64,000 nucleotides of DNA from Przewalskia tangutica (Eukaryota; Streptophyta; Magnoliopsida; Solanales; Solanaceae). Positions 48,872 through 59,894 of this stretch are shown here, piece after piece. The notes under the pieces were generated by a model. That model ran no database searches. It saw only the letters and a program-made list of their open reading frames with translations, and was not told the DNA's origin. The translations under genes were made by a program, and so were the position numbers. The stretch lies in the NCBI GenBank assembly GCA_029844215.1, contig CM056724.1:86013093-86077092 (forward strand). Direction: 5' to 3'. Numbering within the stretch: the stretch's first letter is position 1; each line of letters starts with the position of its first letter.

Positions 48872-51641
48872 TTAGTCAAATAGGAATGGATATTTGACTT
48901 TCATCGCCTCTTCAGCTTCCCAGGTGGCTTCCTCTGTGGAGTGATTCCTCCATAGGACTTTCACGGAAGAAATATCTTTATTTCTAAGGCGTTGGACCTT
49001 TCTATCAAGTATTTCTACCGGAGCCTCTTCATATTGAAGCTCTTTATTAAGAACTATCTCCTGGGGAAGGATGACGTGACTTGGATCGTGCAAGTATTTT
49101 CGTAACATTGACACATGAAATACCGGATGCACTACTTCCAGCTCTTGTGGAAGTGCTAATTCATAAGCCACATTCCCCACTCTTCGCAAGATCTCATATG
49201 GCCCAACAAACCTTGGCTCAATTTCCCTTTCTTACCAAAGCGCATCACTCTCTTCATTGGGGACACTTTTAAAAATACTTTCTCCTCCTCTTGGAATTCA
49301 AGATCTCTTTTCCGATGATCCGCATAGGACTTATGACGGCTATGAGCTGTTTTGATCCACTCCCGAATCATCTGTACCTTATCATTTGTTTCTTGAATGA
49401 CTTCAGGTCCGAAACGATGCCTCACCCACCTCGAACCATCCAAGTGAAGACTACATTTTCGCCCATATAATGCTTCAAACGGCCATTTGTATGCTAGAGT
49501 GAAAACTATTGTTGTAGGCAAACTCAATTAGACATAGATGGTCCAACCACTTCCCGAAAATCTAACACACAAGATCGCAACACGCCCTCAAGTGTTTGAA
49601 TTGTTCGCCACTTGCCCATCTGCTTTGGGTGGAAAGTTGTGCTTAACTTAACTTTTGTCCCGAGACCTGCTGAAACTTTGCCAAAAGTGTGAACTGGGAA
49701 CCCTATCCGAAATAATTTGTAATGGAATCGTGTAATCGCACAATCTCCTTCAAATAAATTTGTGTGTCTTGGTGCGCGATACGTAGTCTTGACCGGTAAG
49801 AAATGGGTGACTTTGTGTCGATCAACAATCACCCAAATAAAATCATACCCTTCTCGAGTTTTTGAGACCGATTCGAAATCCATATGAATCGCCTCCCATT
49901 TCCACATGGGTACTCCAATGTCATGAAGTAATCCGCGAGTTTTTGATGTTCACTTTTCCTCACGACATATAAGACACCTCGAAAAACTCCAACGTCTTTC
50001 TTCATCCCGTCCCACCAATAATTTGCCTTGAGGTCCTGATACATTTTTGTTGACCCTGGATGAATGGAATATCTTGTGTTGTGACCCTCATCTAAGATCT
50101 TCCTACTTAGATCATTTACATTAGGAACACGTAACCTACCATTATACAGAAGGGTTCCGTCATTATCTCCCAATGTAAATCGTGAAGGTTTTCCTGTTGG
50201 ATCCTCTCCAAATCCAACAAACTCCGTATCCTCAAACCGACTTTCTTTATTTCGAGCTAAAGGCGCATGCGAGGTATCATGTACCACCACCCTACCGTCA
50301 CCGATCTTAGTTAAGATAACCCCGAGGTTTCCCAATCTTTGTACCTCACGAACAATACCCCTCTTTTGTATTGCCAAATGGGCTGCGCCATTGATCTCCT
50401 ATCGAGTGCGTCACCACCACGTTAGCTTTCCCAGATGGTAAAGAATACTAAAGTCATAATCCTTAAGCAACTCTAACCATCTTCTTTGCTGAGATTCAAA
50501 TCCTTATGTGTGGTTATGTCGCAAACTCTTATGATCTGTAAATATGTCCACACGCACACCATACAAATAATGTCTCCATATTCGTAAGGCAAACACCACC
50601 GCAGACTAATTCCAAGTCATGAGTTGGGTAATTCTTCTCATGTATCTTCAATCGTCTAGATGCATACGCAATAACTTTTCCAAATCGCATCAAGACACAT
50701 CCTAACCCAACTCTACAGCATCGCAATGATCGTGAACCCTTCTTGTCCCGATGGTAAGGTTAGATCGCGAAGAGTCAACAATTCCTTTAGTTTCTAAAAA
50801 CTTGCTTCACATGCTTCGACCACCGTACTTAACCGCTTTGAGTCAACCGGTCAAGGGAGCGGAAGACTAGAAAAACCTTTTACGAATCTTCTATAATACC
50901 CAGCCAAACCCAAGAAACTTCTAACCTCTGTCGGAGTGGTCGGTTTTGGTCAGTTCTTCACTGCTTCTATCTTCTGGGGGTCTACCATAATTTCATCCTT
51001 TGACACAACATGGCCCAAAAAGGCTACCTTTTCCAACCAAAATTCACACTTTGAAAATTTAGCATATAGTTTCTCCTGTTTCAAGACTTGAAGCACTACC
51101 CTCAGATGCTCTTCATGTTCTTCAACACTTCATCAGATTAGGATATCACCTATGAACACAATCACGAACAAATCTAGGAATGATTTGAAGATTCTGTTCA
51201 TTAAATCCATAAAAGTCGTTGGGGCATTGGTTAACCCAAAAGACATGACCAAGAACTCATAATGGCCGTATCGGGTTCTAAAGGTTGTTTTGGATATATC
51301 ATCTGGATTTATTTTCAGTTGATGATATCCCGAACGGAGATCAATCTTGGAAAAATAGCTAGCTCCCTGAAGTTGGTCGAAAAGATCATCGATTCTTGGT
51401 AATGGATATCGGTTCTTGATCGTGACCTTATTGAGCTGCCGATAATCGATGCACATTCGGAGTGATCCGTCTTTTTTTTTTCACAAACAGGGCTGGTGCA
51501 CCCCAAGGGGAAACACTAGGCCTTATAAAGCCTTTATCCAGAAGATCCTTCAATTGTTCTTTTAACTCCCTCAATTCAGTTGGGGCCATTCGATATGGAG
51601 GAATAGAAATGGGTCTTGTACCACGATGGATATTAGTCCAT
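48872..51641 (-). pseudogene. Broken pol: RT, RNase H, integrase, chromodomain
   Basis: On the minus strand: RT (RGTRPISIPPYRMAPTELRE, CIDYRQLNKVTIKNRYPLPR, FSKIDLRSGYHQ, VIVFIGDILI at 51140-51170), RNase H (VIAYASRRLKIHEKNYPTHD), the integrase zinc domain (GHNTRYSIHPGSTKMYQDLK), the core (IWVIVDRHKVTHFLPVKTTY, LSTTFHPK) and the C-terminal chromodomain (VKVLWRNHSTEEATWEAEEA). The catalytic FIDD of RT is FIGD, an Asp to Gly change at 51148-51150. A run of A residues after PALFV shifts the frame, and more shifts lie in RNase H and the core. RT stops at 51641, so the N-terminal RT, protease, gag and 5' LTR are missing. Confidence 0.88.
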
Positions 51642-52768
51642 TAAACTTAGACTTATGTTAAAAACTCATATATTTTTATATTAAAAGTTGATTATTTTTA
51701 TATTAAAAGTCGATTCAATGACAACAATTACCGTAACAGGAAGAGCGTGAAATCATTTTCAAATCTCAAGTCAACCATTTGACTTACCAAATACCAAGAT
51801 TCCGATTAATTATGGAGCTTCCGAAAGGAAACAAAAAATTTAAAAAGAATTATTAACACTTTTAATCCTTAATAAATTCTAATTTTGATCCTTAGTCTGA
51901 CTTAAGTATATTTAACTTTCAATTAATTGTTGATCCCTTTGCTTGTAATATCACAAATTTACCATAATTATTAGTCTCTTTGCCAAATAATACACATTTA
52001 TTATGTTAAACTTGTATTGTTACTCTATATTTAACTGTAATATAGTTCTAAAAGTAGTTCAAACACAACATACTTCTTACATAAAACACTAAAAATAAAC
52101 ATTTTAATTAATAAAAAATTAAATGCGCTTCATCAGATATCACAAGAATCAAAATCAGAATGCACCTATAATTTAGTAATAAAAATGTTACCATCCCTAA
52201 AAAAAACTAATTACCAATTTTCAGTACAATTGACCAGTTAATTACACAGTGTACTTTAATTTTTGTTCTTCAACATTGAATTTATGTCTATAACCACATA
52301 AGTTATTTATATAGTTTGTGAATATTATGATGCGTGATTTATGTGGGCAACAATTAAAAGACCAACCCATTTACAACATAATAACAACATAACTAGTATA
52401 ATCTCACTAGATGAGTCTGTGTAGAGTATACGCAAATTTTATCCTAATTTTTTACGGATATGGAGTGCTGTTTTTGGATAAACTCCTGATTCAAGTAAAA
52501 GTGAAAAGCAACAAAAATAATAAGCAGCAAGAAAATAAAAGAAACACACATGTAGTAATACAAAGCTACTAAGAATTAAGAAATATGAGAATACAAGTAG
52601 GGGCAAAAGTGTAAATGACCCCCAGTTAACCCGAATATAAGTACAGGTTTAGTTCATCAAACTTTTAAGACAAAGCAAAGTCGTGTAAACCTTAACTTAG
52701 TCAAACACAACAAATATCGTACCAATTTCAACTTTGCTGTCCAAATCCCAAAATTTACTCAAGAAAAG
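51642..52768. other. AT-rich stretch upstream of the p24 gene, no gene seen
   Basis: No open frame or named repeat. TATATTAAAAGT(T/C)GATT occurs twice around 51675-51715. ATATAA at 52635-52640 lies about 210 bp before the ATG and is a possible TATA box, but the start of transcription cannot be placed. The promoter and 5' UTR of the p24 gene must lie in the last few hundred bases. Confidence 0.45.
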
Positions 52769-52848
52769 GTAAACCCTAGTTTCAAAATCAATCCCTTTTT
52801 AATGTTTTTTCCTCTAAATTTTGATTATTTTTTTCAAATTAATTGCAG
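52769..52848 (+). other. Likely 5' UTR intron directly before the p24 start codon
   Basis: GTAAACCC after AAGAAAAG fits a donor at 52769. The T-rich stretch ending AATTGCAG at 52848 fits an acceptor, and the ATG begins at the very next base. The 80-bp length is normal for a small plant intron. Confidence 0.6.
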
Positions 52849-55652
52849 ATGAAAATTGGGTCATTGAAAGTTTGGATGTTGGTAACAATATTGGTGGTGA
52901 CATGGAGTTGTGGAGTTGTTTATGGGATTAGATTTGTGATAGATAGAGAAGAATGTTTTTCACATAAAGTTGAAATGGGAGAAACAGTTCATTTTTCATT
53001 TGTTGTTATTAAATCAGAAGGTTCTTGGCATTACAATGAAGAGGGTGTTGACCTTGTGGTAACCAAAATTACTTCAATTTTTAAAGTTTTTTTTCTCTGT
53101 TTGTTAGTTCATATAGTTATGTAATTTTCAGCTTATGTTGTTGTTTTTGTGATTTATGTTGATTGAAAATTGTAAAAATTTAGTCTTTGATTTATTGAGA
53201 TGAAAGGCGATATAGTAGTACTTATCGGATTAATCAGAGGGTTCTTGGCATTACAGTGAAGAGGGTGTTGACGTTGTGATATAATTATTTCAATCACAAT
53301 CTCTCTCTCTCTCTGTTTATGTTTATTTTGAATTTTTTATTATTTCTGTTTGGTAGCTAGTATATGTATGTAATTTGCAGCTTATGTTTTTGTGATCTCT
53401 ACTGATTGAAATTTCTAAAGTTTCTGTCTTTATTGAGATGAAAGGTGATATAGTAGTTTTCGGATTAATTGTATATCTTGTTGCTGCGATTCTCAACTGT
53501 TGATAATGTAAATGGGATTTGGATTATTCAAACTTTGTTGTTTTGTTTTGTGATTTCTATTCATTGAAATTGTAACAATTCCGTCTTTATTTATTTCGAT
53601 GAACTTATAATAGTTATCGGATTAATTATATATCTTATTGCTGTGATTCTGAACTGTTAAGCTTTGTTGTTTTGCTTTTTAAATTTCTGTTGACTTGATT
53701 TTAAGTTTTATTAGAAGGTCGAGTTGCCGATGAAAAACTAGCAGTATCTTTTGTTTACTTTTACTTGCTACTCTTCTTGTGTCTTTTGCAACTTCAATGT
53801 TTTTTTCACACGTGAAAAAAGGGACACCGTCAATTGCAATTTGGTTTGTGGGTTGTAGGAGGAAAGGTTATCACTTTCTTCCCTATTTTCTTGTGGGGTG
53901 GGGGATTGAGTCCGAATTATGAGAATTGTAGTTACATGGTTCATATTCAACAAAGTTTGAATCTTGGAGCTGTAAATTGATGAGCTTTTTTAAAATCCAC
54001 GTAAGGATTACTTCAGTCAGCTTTTCTCTTCAATTTATTTTACTGTAATTTTTTTGACCTTTTTATAACCGAGAAGTCTCCGAGGGCAAATGGCCCACGG
54101 TGCAAAGCTCGGTGGATAATGGACCTGCACCCCTAACCTTCTTCATAACTCTACTTAAATATCATGGTTTTGTCTACATCGGTATTTGAACCCATGATGG
54201 GCGCCTAACCACACATCACGTGCTGCACTCTTACTACTAGACCAAAACCTTTGGCATTAATTTTTCACTTTGTCGCAATTGGTTCTTTATGCTATCTAGA
54301 GGAGAAGCATACCTAGCCATATTTTACATTCTCTTCTAGAGACAAACTGTGTTTTTATCCATTGTCTAGTGAATTATTCAATTGATGTTGCTATTTTGGT
54401 GGAAATTAGGTGAAGGGACCTTCTGGGGAACAGATTCATGATTTTCGTGACAAAATAAGTGAGAAAACTGAGTTTGTGGCCCATCACGAAGGAGTTTATC
54501 GTTTCTGTTTCACCAACAAGTCACCCCATCACGAAACCATTGACTTTGATCTTCATGCTGCCCACTTCGCTTACCATGACGAGCATGCAAAAGACGGTTA
54601 GCATGTCACTTTGCCTCATGACATCTTACTTTTTATTTATTTTTACAAGAGATCTTACTTTTTAGTATGATACTGCAGAGCATTTCAAACCGTTGTTTGA
54701 GCACATTGGACAACTAGAGGGAGCTTTATACAACATTCAGTTTGAGCAGCATTGGCTCGAGGCCCAGACAGACCGGCAAGCAATAGGTATTAGTAAAGCT
54801 TTTGCATATTTCTTATAAGCATCTTCCACATTTCAGCAAATCAAAATTTTACCAATCACTTACCATCTTTCTGGTAGAAATAATCCTCTTTTCTTTCATA
54901 AAAAAACAATCCTCTTTTCCTCTAGCGTACGCTTCAATTAGATAAGTCTCCTTGTTTTTCACATGATGTTAGTCTTAGATCCAGTGAAATGTTTTTTATC
55001 GTTTTAGTTTCAGGTAATTTTATACAATTTTTAGTTTTTTTTTGTTCAATTTTACAAGATTGAGGATGCATACCTCTCCTCTCCTTAGCTTGAATATGTG
55101 AATGGTCATGACCTTTAGCATATAACCATTTAAGCTCAAAACCTGTCTTTTACCTTTATTTATTGGGGTAAAAGCTCAAAATCTTGTTAATGCTAAAGAA
55201 GTGCGAGGTTGCTCTTTATTTGCTTATGTTGTAACATTTGAACCTATTAGCTTTATGTACTTCATAGGTTCTGTTCTTTGGATAAGAATACCTATGTATC
55301 CGCGACTTAGTGGTTCAGATATTCACATACAGTGTCACTTTTCTGTTCATTAACAAGAAGAGAATATCATTTATTTCCATATATTATCTGTCTCTCTTGT
55401 CATCTCAGTTTTATACTAATGACAAAGGTTGTGTACACAAATCCGCTAGAATCATGATAGCTTGCTTACTCCAAAGCTCGTCTTTCTAATATGGAGATAG
55501 CATTTCTATTTTATGCAGTGAATGAAATAATGAGCAAACGAGCAGTATACAAAGCTCTGTTCGAGTCTTCTGCTCTCATCTGTGTTAGCATTCTGCAAGT
55601 TTATCTCCTAAAGCATCTTTTCGAACGGAAGTTGGGGCAGTCCAGAGTTTAG
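52849..55652 (+). CDS. p24 family (emp24/GOLD) protein, beta type; four coding exons
   Basis: Exons 52849-53058, 54410-54596, 54679-54786 and 55519-55652 join to 212 codons and a TAG stop, with GT-AG borders throughout. Residues 1-26 are a signal peptide (ending VVYG). A GOLD domain follows (GIRFVIDREECFSH, SFVVIKSEGSWHYNEEGVDL, GPSGEQIHDF, GVYRFCFTNKS, with the paired Cys of CF and FCF). Next is a coiled-coil stretch (HFKPLFEHIGQLEGALYNIQ, FEQHWLEAQTDRQA), then one membrane segment (about 178-200) and a short cytosolic tail ending FERKLGQSRV. p24 proteins cycle between ER and Golgi in COPI/COPII vesicles and help select cargo. The wording fits the plant beta subfamily. The ATG at 52849 is chosen because it directly precedes the signal peptide. 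Intron 1 (1351 bp) holds a tandem duplication and a SINE. The gene lies tail to tail with the NOI gene. Confidence 0.95.
53012..53680 (+). repeat. 220-bp tandem duplication of exon 1 end plus intron 1
   Basis: 53012-53061 (exon 1 end with its donor) recurs at 53232-53281 with 4 differences in 50 bases. The offset is exactly 220 bp. In the second copy the donor GTAACC has become ATATAA. The following intron sequence (CAGCTTATGTT, GTGAT, TTATTGAGATGAAAGG, CGGATTAAT) is also repeated in units 1 and 2. A third, partial unit without the exon part is visible around 53530-53665 (GTGATTTCTATTCATTGAAA, CGGATTAATTATATATCTTA). Confidence 0.88.
54055..54252 (-). mobile_element. tRNA-derived SINE in p24 intron 1
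   Basis: On the minus strand, TGGTCTAGTAGTAAGAGTG (54226-54244) fits a pol III A box and GGGTTCAAATACC (54181-54193) a B box, about 33 bp apart, with an A-run near the 3' end (about 54055-54065). The length of about 200 bp and the layout fit Solanaceae SINEs. Flanking TAATTTTT-like words at about 54045 and 54258 may be a TSD. Confidence 0.75.
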
Positions 55653-55892
55653 TTTTTGCCAGAGCAGAGGATATTTATACAGTCCTTGAACTTTAATGTA
55701 TTGGCTTTCTGTATTCCTTGCAGAAGGCAGGTACTGTAAAAACTAGAATGAATGGTTTTCGCCAGAGATTAAGTTATTACAATTCCTTTAGTTGGATGTT
55801 CAAGGCTCTATAATTTTAATAGAAGAATAAAGATGGTTTACTTTTCTGTTCCTTTCGTTTTATTTTCTCTTCTTTTCTTCTCTTTTCCTTTC
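55653..55892. other. 3' UTR and flank of the p24 gene
   Basis: AT-rich, with no reading frame. The p24 poly(A) site should lie here; no single signal stands out. Confidence 0.45.
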
Positions 55893-56042
55893 TTTGAGCC
55901 GAGGACTTTTGGAAATAGTCTCTCTGCCCCACAAAGGCAGGGTAAGGTCTGCGTACATCCTACCCTTCAAAGACCCCACTTGTAGGATCACACTGGGTAT
56001 GGGTATGTTGATGTTTGAAAGAATAAAGATGATGTTGTTTGA
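55893..56042 (+). mobile_element. RTE/TS-type retroposon tail insertion with TSD
   Basis: GAGCCGAGGACTTTTGG, then GGGTAAGGTCTGCGTACATC and CACTGGGTATGGGTATG is the conserved 3' tail. The flanks repeat AAGAATAAAGATGGT (55823-55837 and 56043-56057), a 15-bp TSD. An extra AAGAATAAAGATG copy at about 56022 lies between. The T/C-rich 5' part (55840-55890) is not matched to the family. Confidence 0.7.
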
Positions 56043-56057
56043 AAGAATAAAGATGGT

Positions 56058-57082
56058 AAACGGTAAAAAGCTTTATTCTGGCGTTATCCTAATCTATGAT
56101 TGAAGATTTCTCCAAGTTCTTTAGAAATTTCTGTGCGTCACATTCTTCTCTTTTGATCTTGAATTTACATTTGCATCCAGTCTCATTATATTTTAGTTGC
56201 TTCAATTACGGTCATGCTCGTCATGGACTTGACCATGCCTCTTTGGGCTGGTCAGGCACATGCAATGGCGACCTCAGTAAGGAATGCCCTTGTCCAAAAA
56301 AAAAAAATCAGTTTGCTTTGTGTTTTTTGTGTCTTCCTATATAAGTTGTAGTTTTCTGAAATTTCTCAAATAATATCCTAGAAGTGTATTGACATGGAGA
56401 ATGCAAAATAATTATATGCCACTTCACAAAGATAGACTTTAGAGGAATTTTATTAGCGTTGGGAAGTTTTTGAACAAATAAGTAAATGTAACCAAGTAAA
56501 CACATATGAGAGACCATTTAAAACTGTAGAATTTGGCATGACGGAAGATAATCGAATTAACCGAGCTATGCATTTGGACTATGATTTAGCCTCTTGATCT
56601 TAAGTCATGTCTATTTCATCGAGCCTCTCTCAAAGAGTGCCCGGATTTTCACAAAACAAAGACATAAATAGGAATTTCTACAACGAAACAGTGGGTGATT
56701 TTTAAGCATTTTCACTTATCAGGTAAAAGCGAAGAATCTCGTGAAATTAACAGAAAAAATTACAGATTGAAATGTGCTTTACAAACCACACTATGTGAAA
56801 CAGTGAAAGCAAGCAGAATTTACTATTGAAAGGTGCTTTACAAACCACTATGTGAAAGCAAGCAGGCTGCTTGTCTGCTTGTCTCTAAAAGGTAAAATAA
56901 AAGATAAACATATAGGTACATCAAACATTTTGTCTTTCACATTTTGTCCCCCCACAATATAACACAAGTTTACAAGACAAAGGGGACTTGAGCAATGCCT
57001 CAGTCTCCAGCACCAATCCAAAAGAAGTTGCGGGGTTCATTATGAATATGCATCCTATATCCAACTTTTACACACAACCTTG
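56058..57082. other. Intergenic DNA between two converging genes
   Basis: No gene seen. A near-direct repeat occurs at about 56772-56800 and 56831-56858 (AAAGGTGCTTTACAAACCAC and relatives, both followed by TATGTGAAA). The minus-strand NOI gene's 3' UTR must lie at the right end. Confidence 0.45.
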
Positions 57083-59894
57083 TCAAGATTCAGCATGAGG
57101 ACTCTGCATACAGCAAAACCATTTTTTCTGCAAAACAACATATATTCGTGAAATTCTAAGAAATAAGAATACTCGGAAGATTAATGAGAAATTCTAAGAA
57201 ATAAGAATACTCGGAAGATTAATGAGAGAAGTGAAAAACATATTAAGATGGGGTCACCACAAGTTTGTCCGACATTACATCAGAAAGCAGTCACATAATT
57301 ATACTCCACGACGGGGCTCATCTAGTCATATTAGCAAAGACATAAGAATATAGCCTGACAAGTCCAAGACTAAGTTTGATAATGGAGGACAGCTCTTTTT
57401 AACCTAAGCCACAATGAGCTGGTCAACTACTACTCATTAAAAAAAGGAATACAACGAAAAGAAAATGCAGCTGGTCAACTACTTACATAACCTGACAAGT
57501 ATTTTTTTTCCTCATAACGAGTATGTAAAGGAAACACCAATCAACAATAACATAATTAGTCTTTCTCTCTAATTCCTTCAATGATTTGTTTTGGTAAACA
57601 ATTCTTCAATATTAATATTATACTAAGTGGAAACTATTAAAGATCACTTCGACGAGTGTAGAAAGCTGAATATCACTAATTTTCCAATGACCTGGTACCA
57701 TAGCAAGCTTGTGAGCATGTCGACCAATTCATTGGCAGTCCGCTACAGACCACAAGCATAGGTATCACCAAGGCTAGCAGGTAGGCTCACACTGAGTTTT
57801 GTAACTGGAATTCAAAACTATGATCTCTAGGCAGTTCATTCTATGCCTCAACCACTCAACTATCACACGAAATAACCCAGCCATCCCTGAGTAAGAAAAT
57901 CTAGGTTCTTCTGTCCAATGTTTTAAAAGTAGAGGCATAGATTAGGCTCTACCCCTTAATTGTTTTTTATATCATGAAAAATACATTTAAATTTTATGAA
58001 TTAAACAACAACAATAACACACACAGTGTAATCCCACAAATGTACAAAAGCAAATTAAATGTCGTGTCATAGAAGGTATACTACATCATCAAATTCTAAA
58101 CTATGGAGCAAACAAATATTACTTAAAAAAGTTATAGTCAAATATTGCGAAGCAAAATCTAAGCTAATGTCTTGGTACGTACAAAATAAAAAATCAAAGT
58201 TGTAAAGTGTGCGCTTGACATTCTAGTGACATACGAGGCGGACAACCAAAATGAACAGTATGAACAGGATGAATGCTCAACATGTCAAGGCATAGCCCTA
58301 TAGGATTTTTGCTCTTCATGGTCGCCCTCGTGAGTTTAGAAGCCTACATCACACCTAGAAAAACCCATAGGAGTCCCGATAAACATTGCCTCGCATATTT
58401 TTTTCCTCTAGATAGCTGGCTAGAGGGAGTGTGTTAATAGCAAATAGGTTACATGAGTTCCCTAATCATGGTTTTAATCCTATGCTTATACGGGAAGTTC
58501 CACTTGGAATTAAACTTAGACCTGACAATTGGCAGAAGAGAAAGTAATTGTGGGTCAGTATATACTACTCCCTCTATCCTAATTTATGTGACACTTTTCG
58601 CTTGTTGAGATTCAAACTATGGAACTTTGACCAATAATTTAAAATGTATTTTTTCATACATGGAATAATTGCATCTAGACTTTTCGTATAGTTTTTTAAT
58701 ATCTAAATTTTAATTTTAAAATATTGAGTTGGTTTAATCCATTTAACTTTGAAAACTAAGCGAAAGTGTCACATAAATTGGGACACTAGTTTCCTATTTA
58801 TTCCAATAGACACTTCCTTTTACCAAAAAATAAAAAATAAAACACAACTGTAGAACCCCTTTCCAATGCAACCAGGATATATGGTCTGACCACAGTCCAG
58901 TAAGAATTACCGATGCTCACAGCTGGAGGGAAGTTCTCAACACCACTTCTAAAAATACACAAGTTTTTTTTGAATTATTCAGGTTTTCACCATGGATTCA
59001 AGGGAAGTATAATAAGTGAATTAATTAATTTTATGGTATGACAAATCAATAAGAATTGCTACTGGCTTAGCTATCTTTGCTCTCTCGCTCCAGATATCAA
59101 ACTTAAAAGGGGACCCACATTGCTGGGTGTTGACCAAGAGATACTTAATTTCCCGGTGCAATAGAGTTCATACCAAGTTCACGCCCTCTACCATGTGTTT
59201 CAAACTATTCCTGATCAAGTTAATGCTCTGGATCTTCAAGTAATTGAGCTCAAGCTTTTGCATTGACACCTTGCATTATACTGTGTGTTGGAAATTTTAT
59301 TTTGATAAACCTTTCATGTCCAACAACAACAACATACCTAGTGAAATCTCACACCGTGGGGTCTAAACCTTTCATGTAAGATTCACTAAATTACAACCAA
59401 AATATTCTGAACATATGAGACAGCAGAAGATAGCTGGGTGGCTTAGTTAGTGTTGCTTGGATATAATTAGGCCAAGTAAGTCCTTCAACTGTTTGGAAGG
59501 CCATAGAGTGGGATGGGATTTCACCTATTTGATAGATGAATCATCCTCTGAATGGAAAAAATAAAAACTCTGTGACGATACAGATTCACACTGCTAATGG
59601 CAGTTTAAATATGTGAACAGAAAAAGGCAGAATTTGTTGCCATTTAAACCAAAAAAAAGTAGAGGGTATAAGTCATTGAATCTACAAAATGTTATCGAAA
59701 TAACTTACAGTTTGAGGTTTTAAAGGTTCTTCTCCTTCCTTTCTATTGCCATCAGCCTTTGTTGGTGACTCTGGCTTGCCACCAGTTTTTTTCTCATCCC
59801 TAGCCTTGTTGAAAATCACAGTAAATCCCTCTGCAGAAGCTGGGTCATTAACGTCCCATTCACCAAATTTAGGCAATGGTCGACCCTTCTCCTG
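57083..59894 (-). CDS. RIN4-like NOI-domain protein (two of its exons)
   Basis: On the minus strand, exon 59894-59709 encodes QEKGRPLPKFGEWDVND, then PASAEGFTVIFNKARDEKKT, GGKPESPTKADGNRKEGEEP and LKPQT, ending at a GTAAGT donor. The last exon, 57127-57083, follows a TTTTGCAG acceptor and encodes KKWFCCMQSPHAES and TGA. RPLPKFGEWD is the conserved NOI core (P-x-F-G-x-W) found in RIN4, where it is the cut site of a bacterial protease in known members. The C-terminal FCC is the likely palmitoylation site for plasma-membrane anchoring. About 76 residues are seen, close to the usual length of short NOI proteins. The first exon, normally only a few codons with the ATG, was not found upstream. The acceptor could be 59894/59895 (CAG included) or 59891. 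The intron of 2.58 kb holds a MITE and retroposon tails. Confidence 0.9.
57151..57226. repeat. Perfect 38-bp tandem duplication in the NOI intron
   Basis: AAATTCTAAGAAATAAGAAT and the next 18 bases occur twice without change, 24 bp upstream (in gene direction) of the last exon's acceptor. It separates the acceptor from its likely branch region. Confidence 0.95.
57690..57880 (-). mobile_element. Possible tRNA-derived SINE in the NOI intron
   Basis: On the minus strand, TAGTTGAGTGGTTGAGG (57846-57862) is A-box-like and GTTTTGAATTCC (57807-57818) is a decayed B box. The ends are not clear. It seems an old copy. Confidence 0.45.
58001..58040 (-). mobile_element. Short RTE/TS-type tail fragment
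   Basis: ACAACAACAATAACACACAC and AGTGTAATCCCACAAATG match the reversed 3' tail, decayed. Only some 40 bp are left. Confidence 0.5.
58568..58786. mobile_element. Stowaway-type MITE (Tc1/mariner) in the NOI intron
   Basis: The left end CTCCCTCTATCCTAATTTAT is followed by GTGACACTTTTCGCTT. The right end AAGCGAAAGTGTCACATAAA, then TTGGGACAC is its inverted complement. TA dinucleotides flank it (58566-58567 and 58787-58788). At 219 bp with no coding capacity it is a typical plant Stowaway. Confidence 0.9.
59320..59363 (-). mobile_element. 44-bp retroposon tail insertion with a perfect 14-bp TSD
   Basis: Only the (CAA)n end and ATACCTAGTGAAATCTCACA with CCGTGGGGTC of the RTE/TS-type tail are present. 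TAAACCTTTCATGT flanks it at 59306-59319 and 59364-59377. It is a complete target-primed insertion that stopped after 44 bases. Confidence 0.88.

Noticed and set aside
52843..52848. Earlier p24 start at TTG (52843)
   Set aside because: These bases are the end of a likely 5' UTR intron (TTGCAG). The ATG at 52849 directly precedes the signal peptide.
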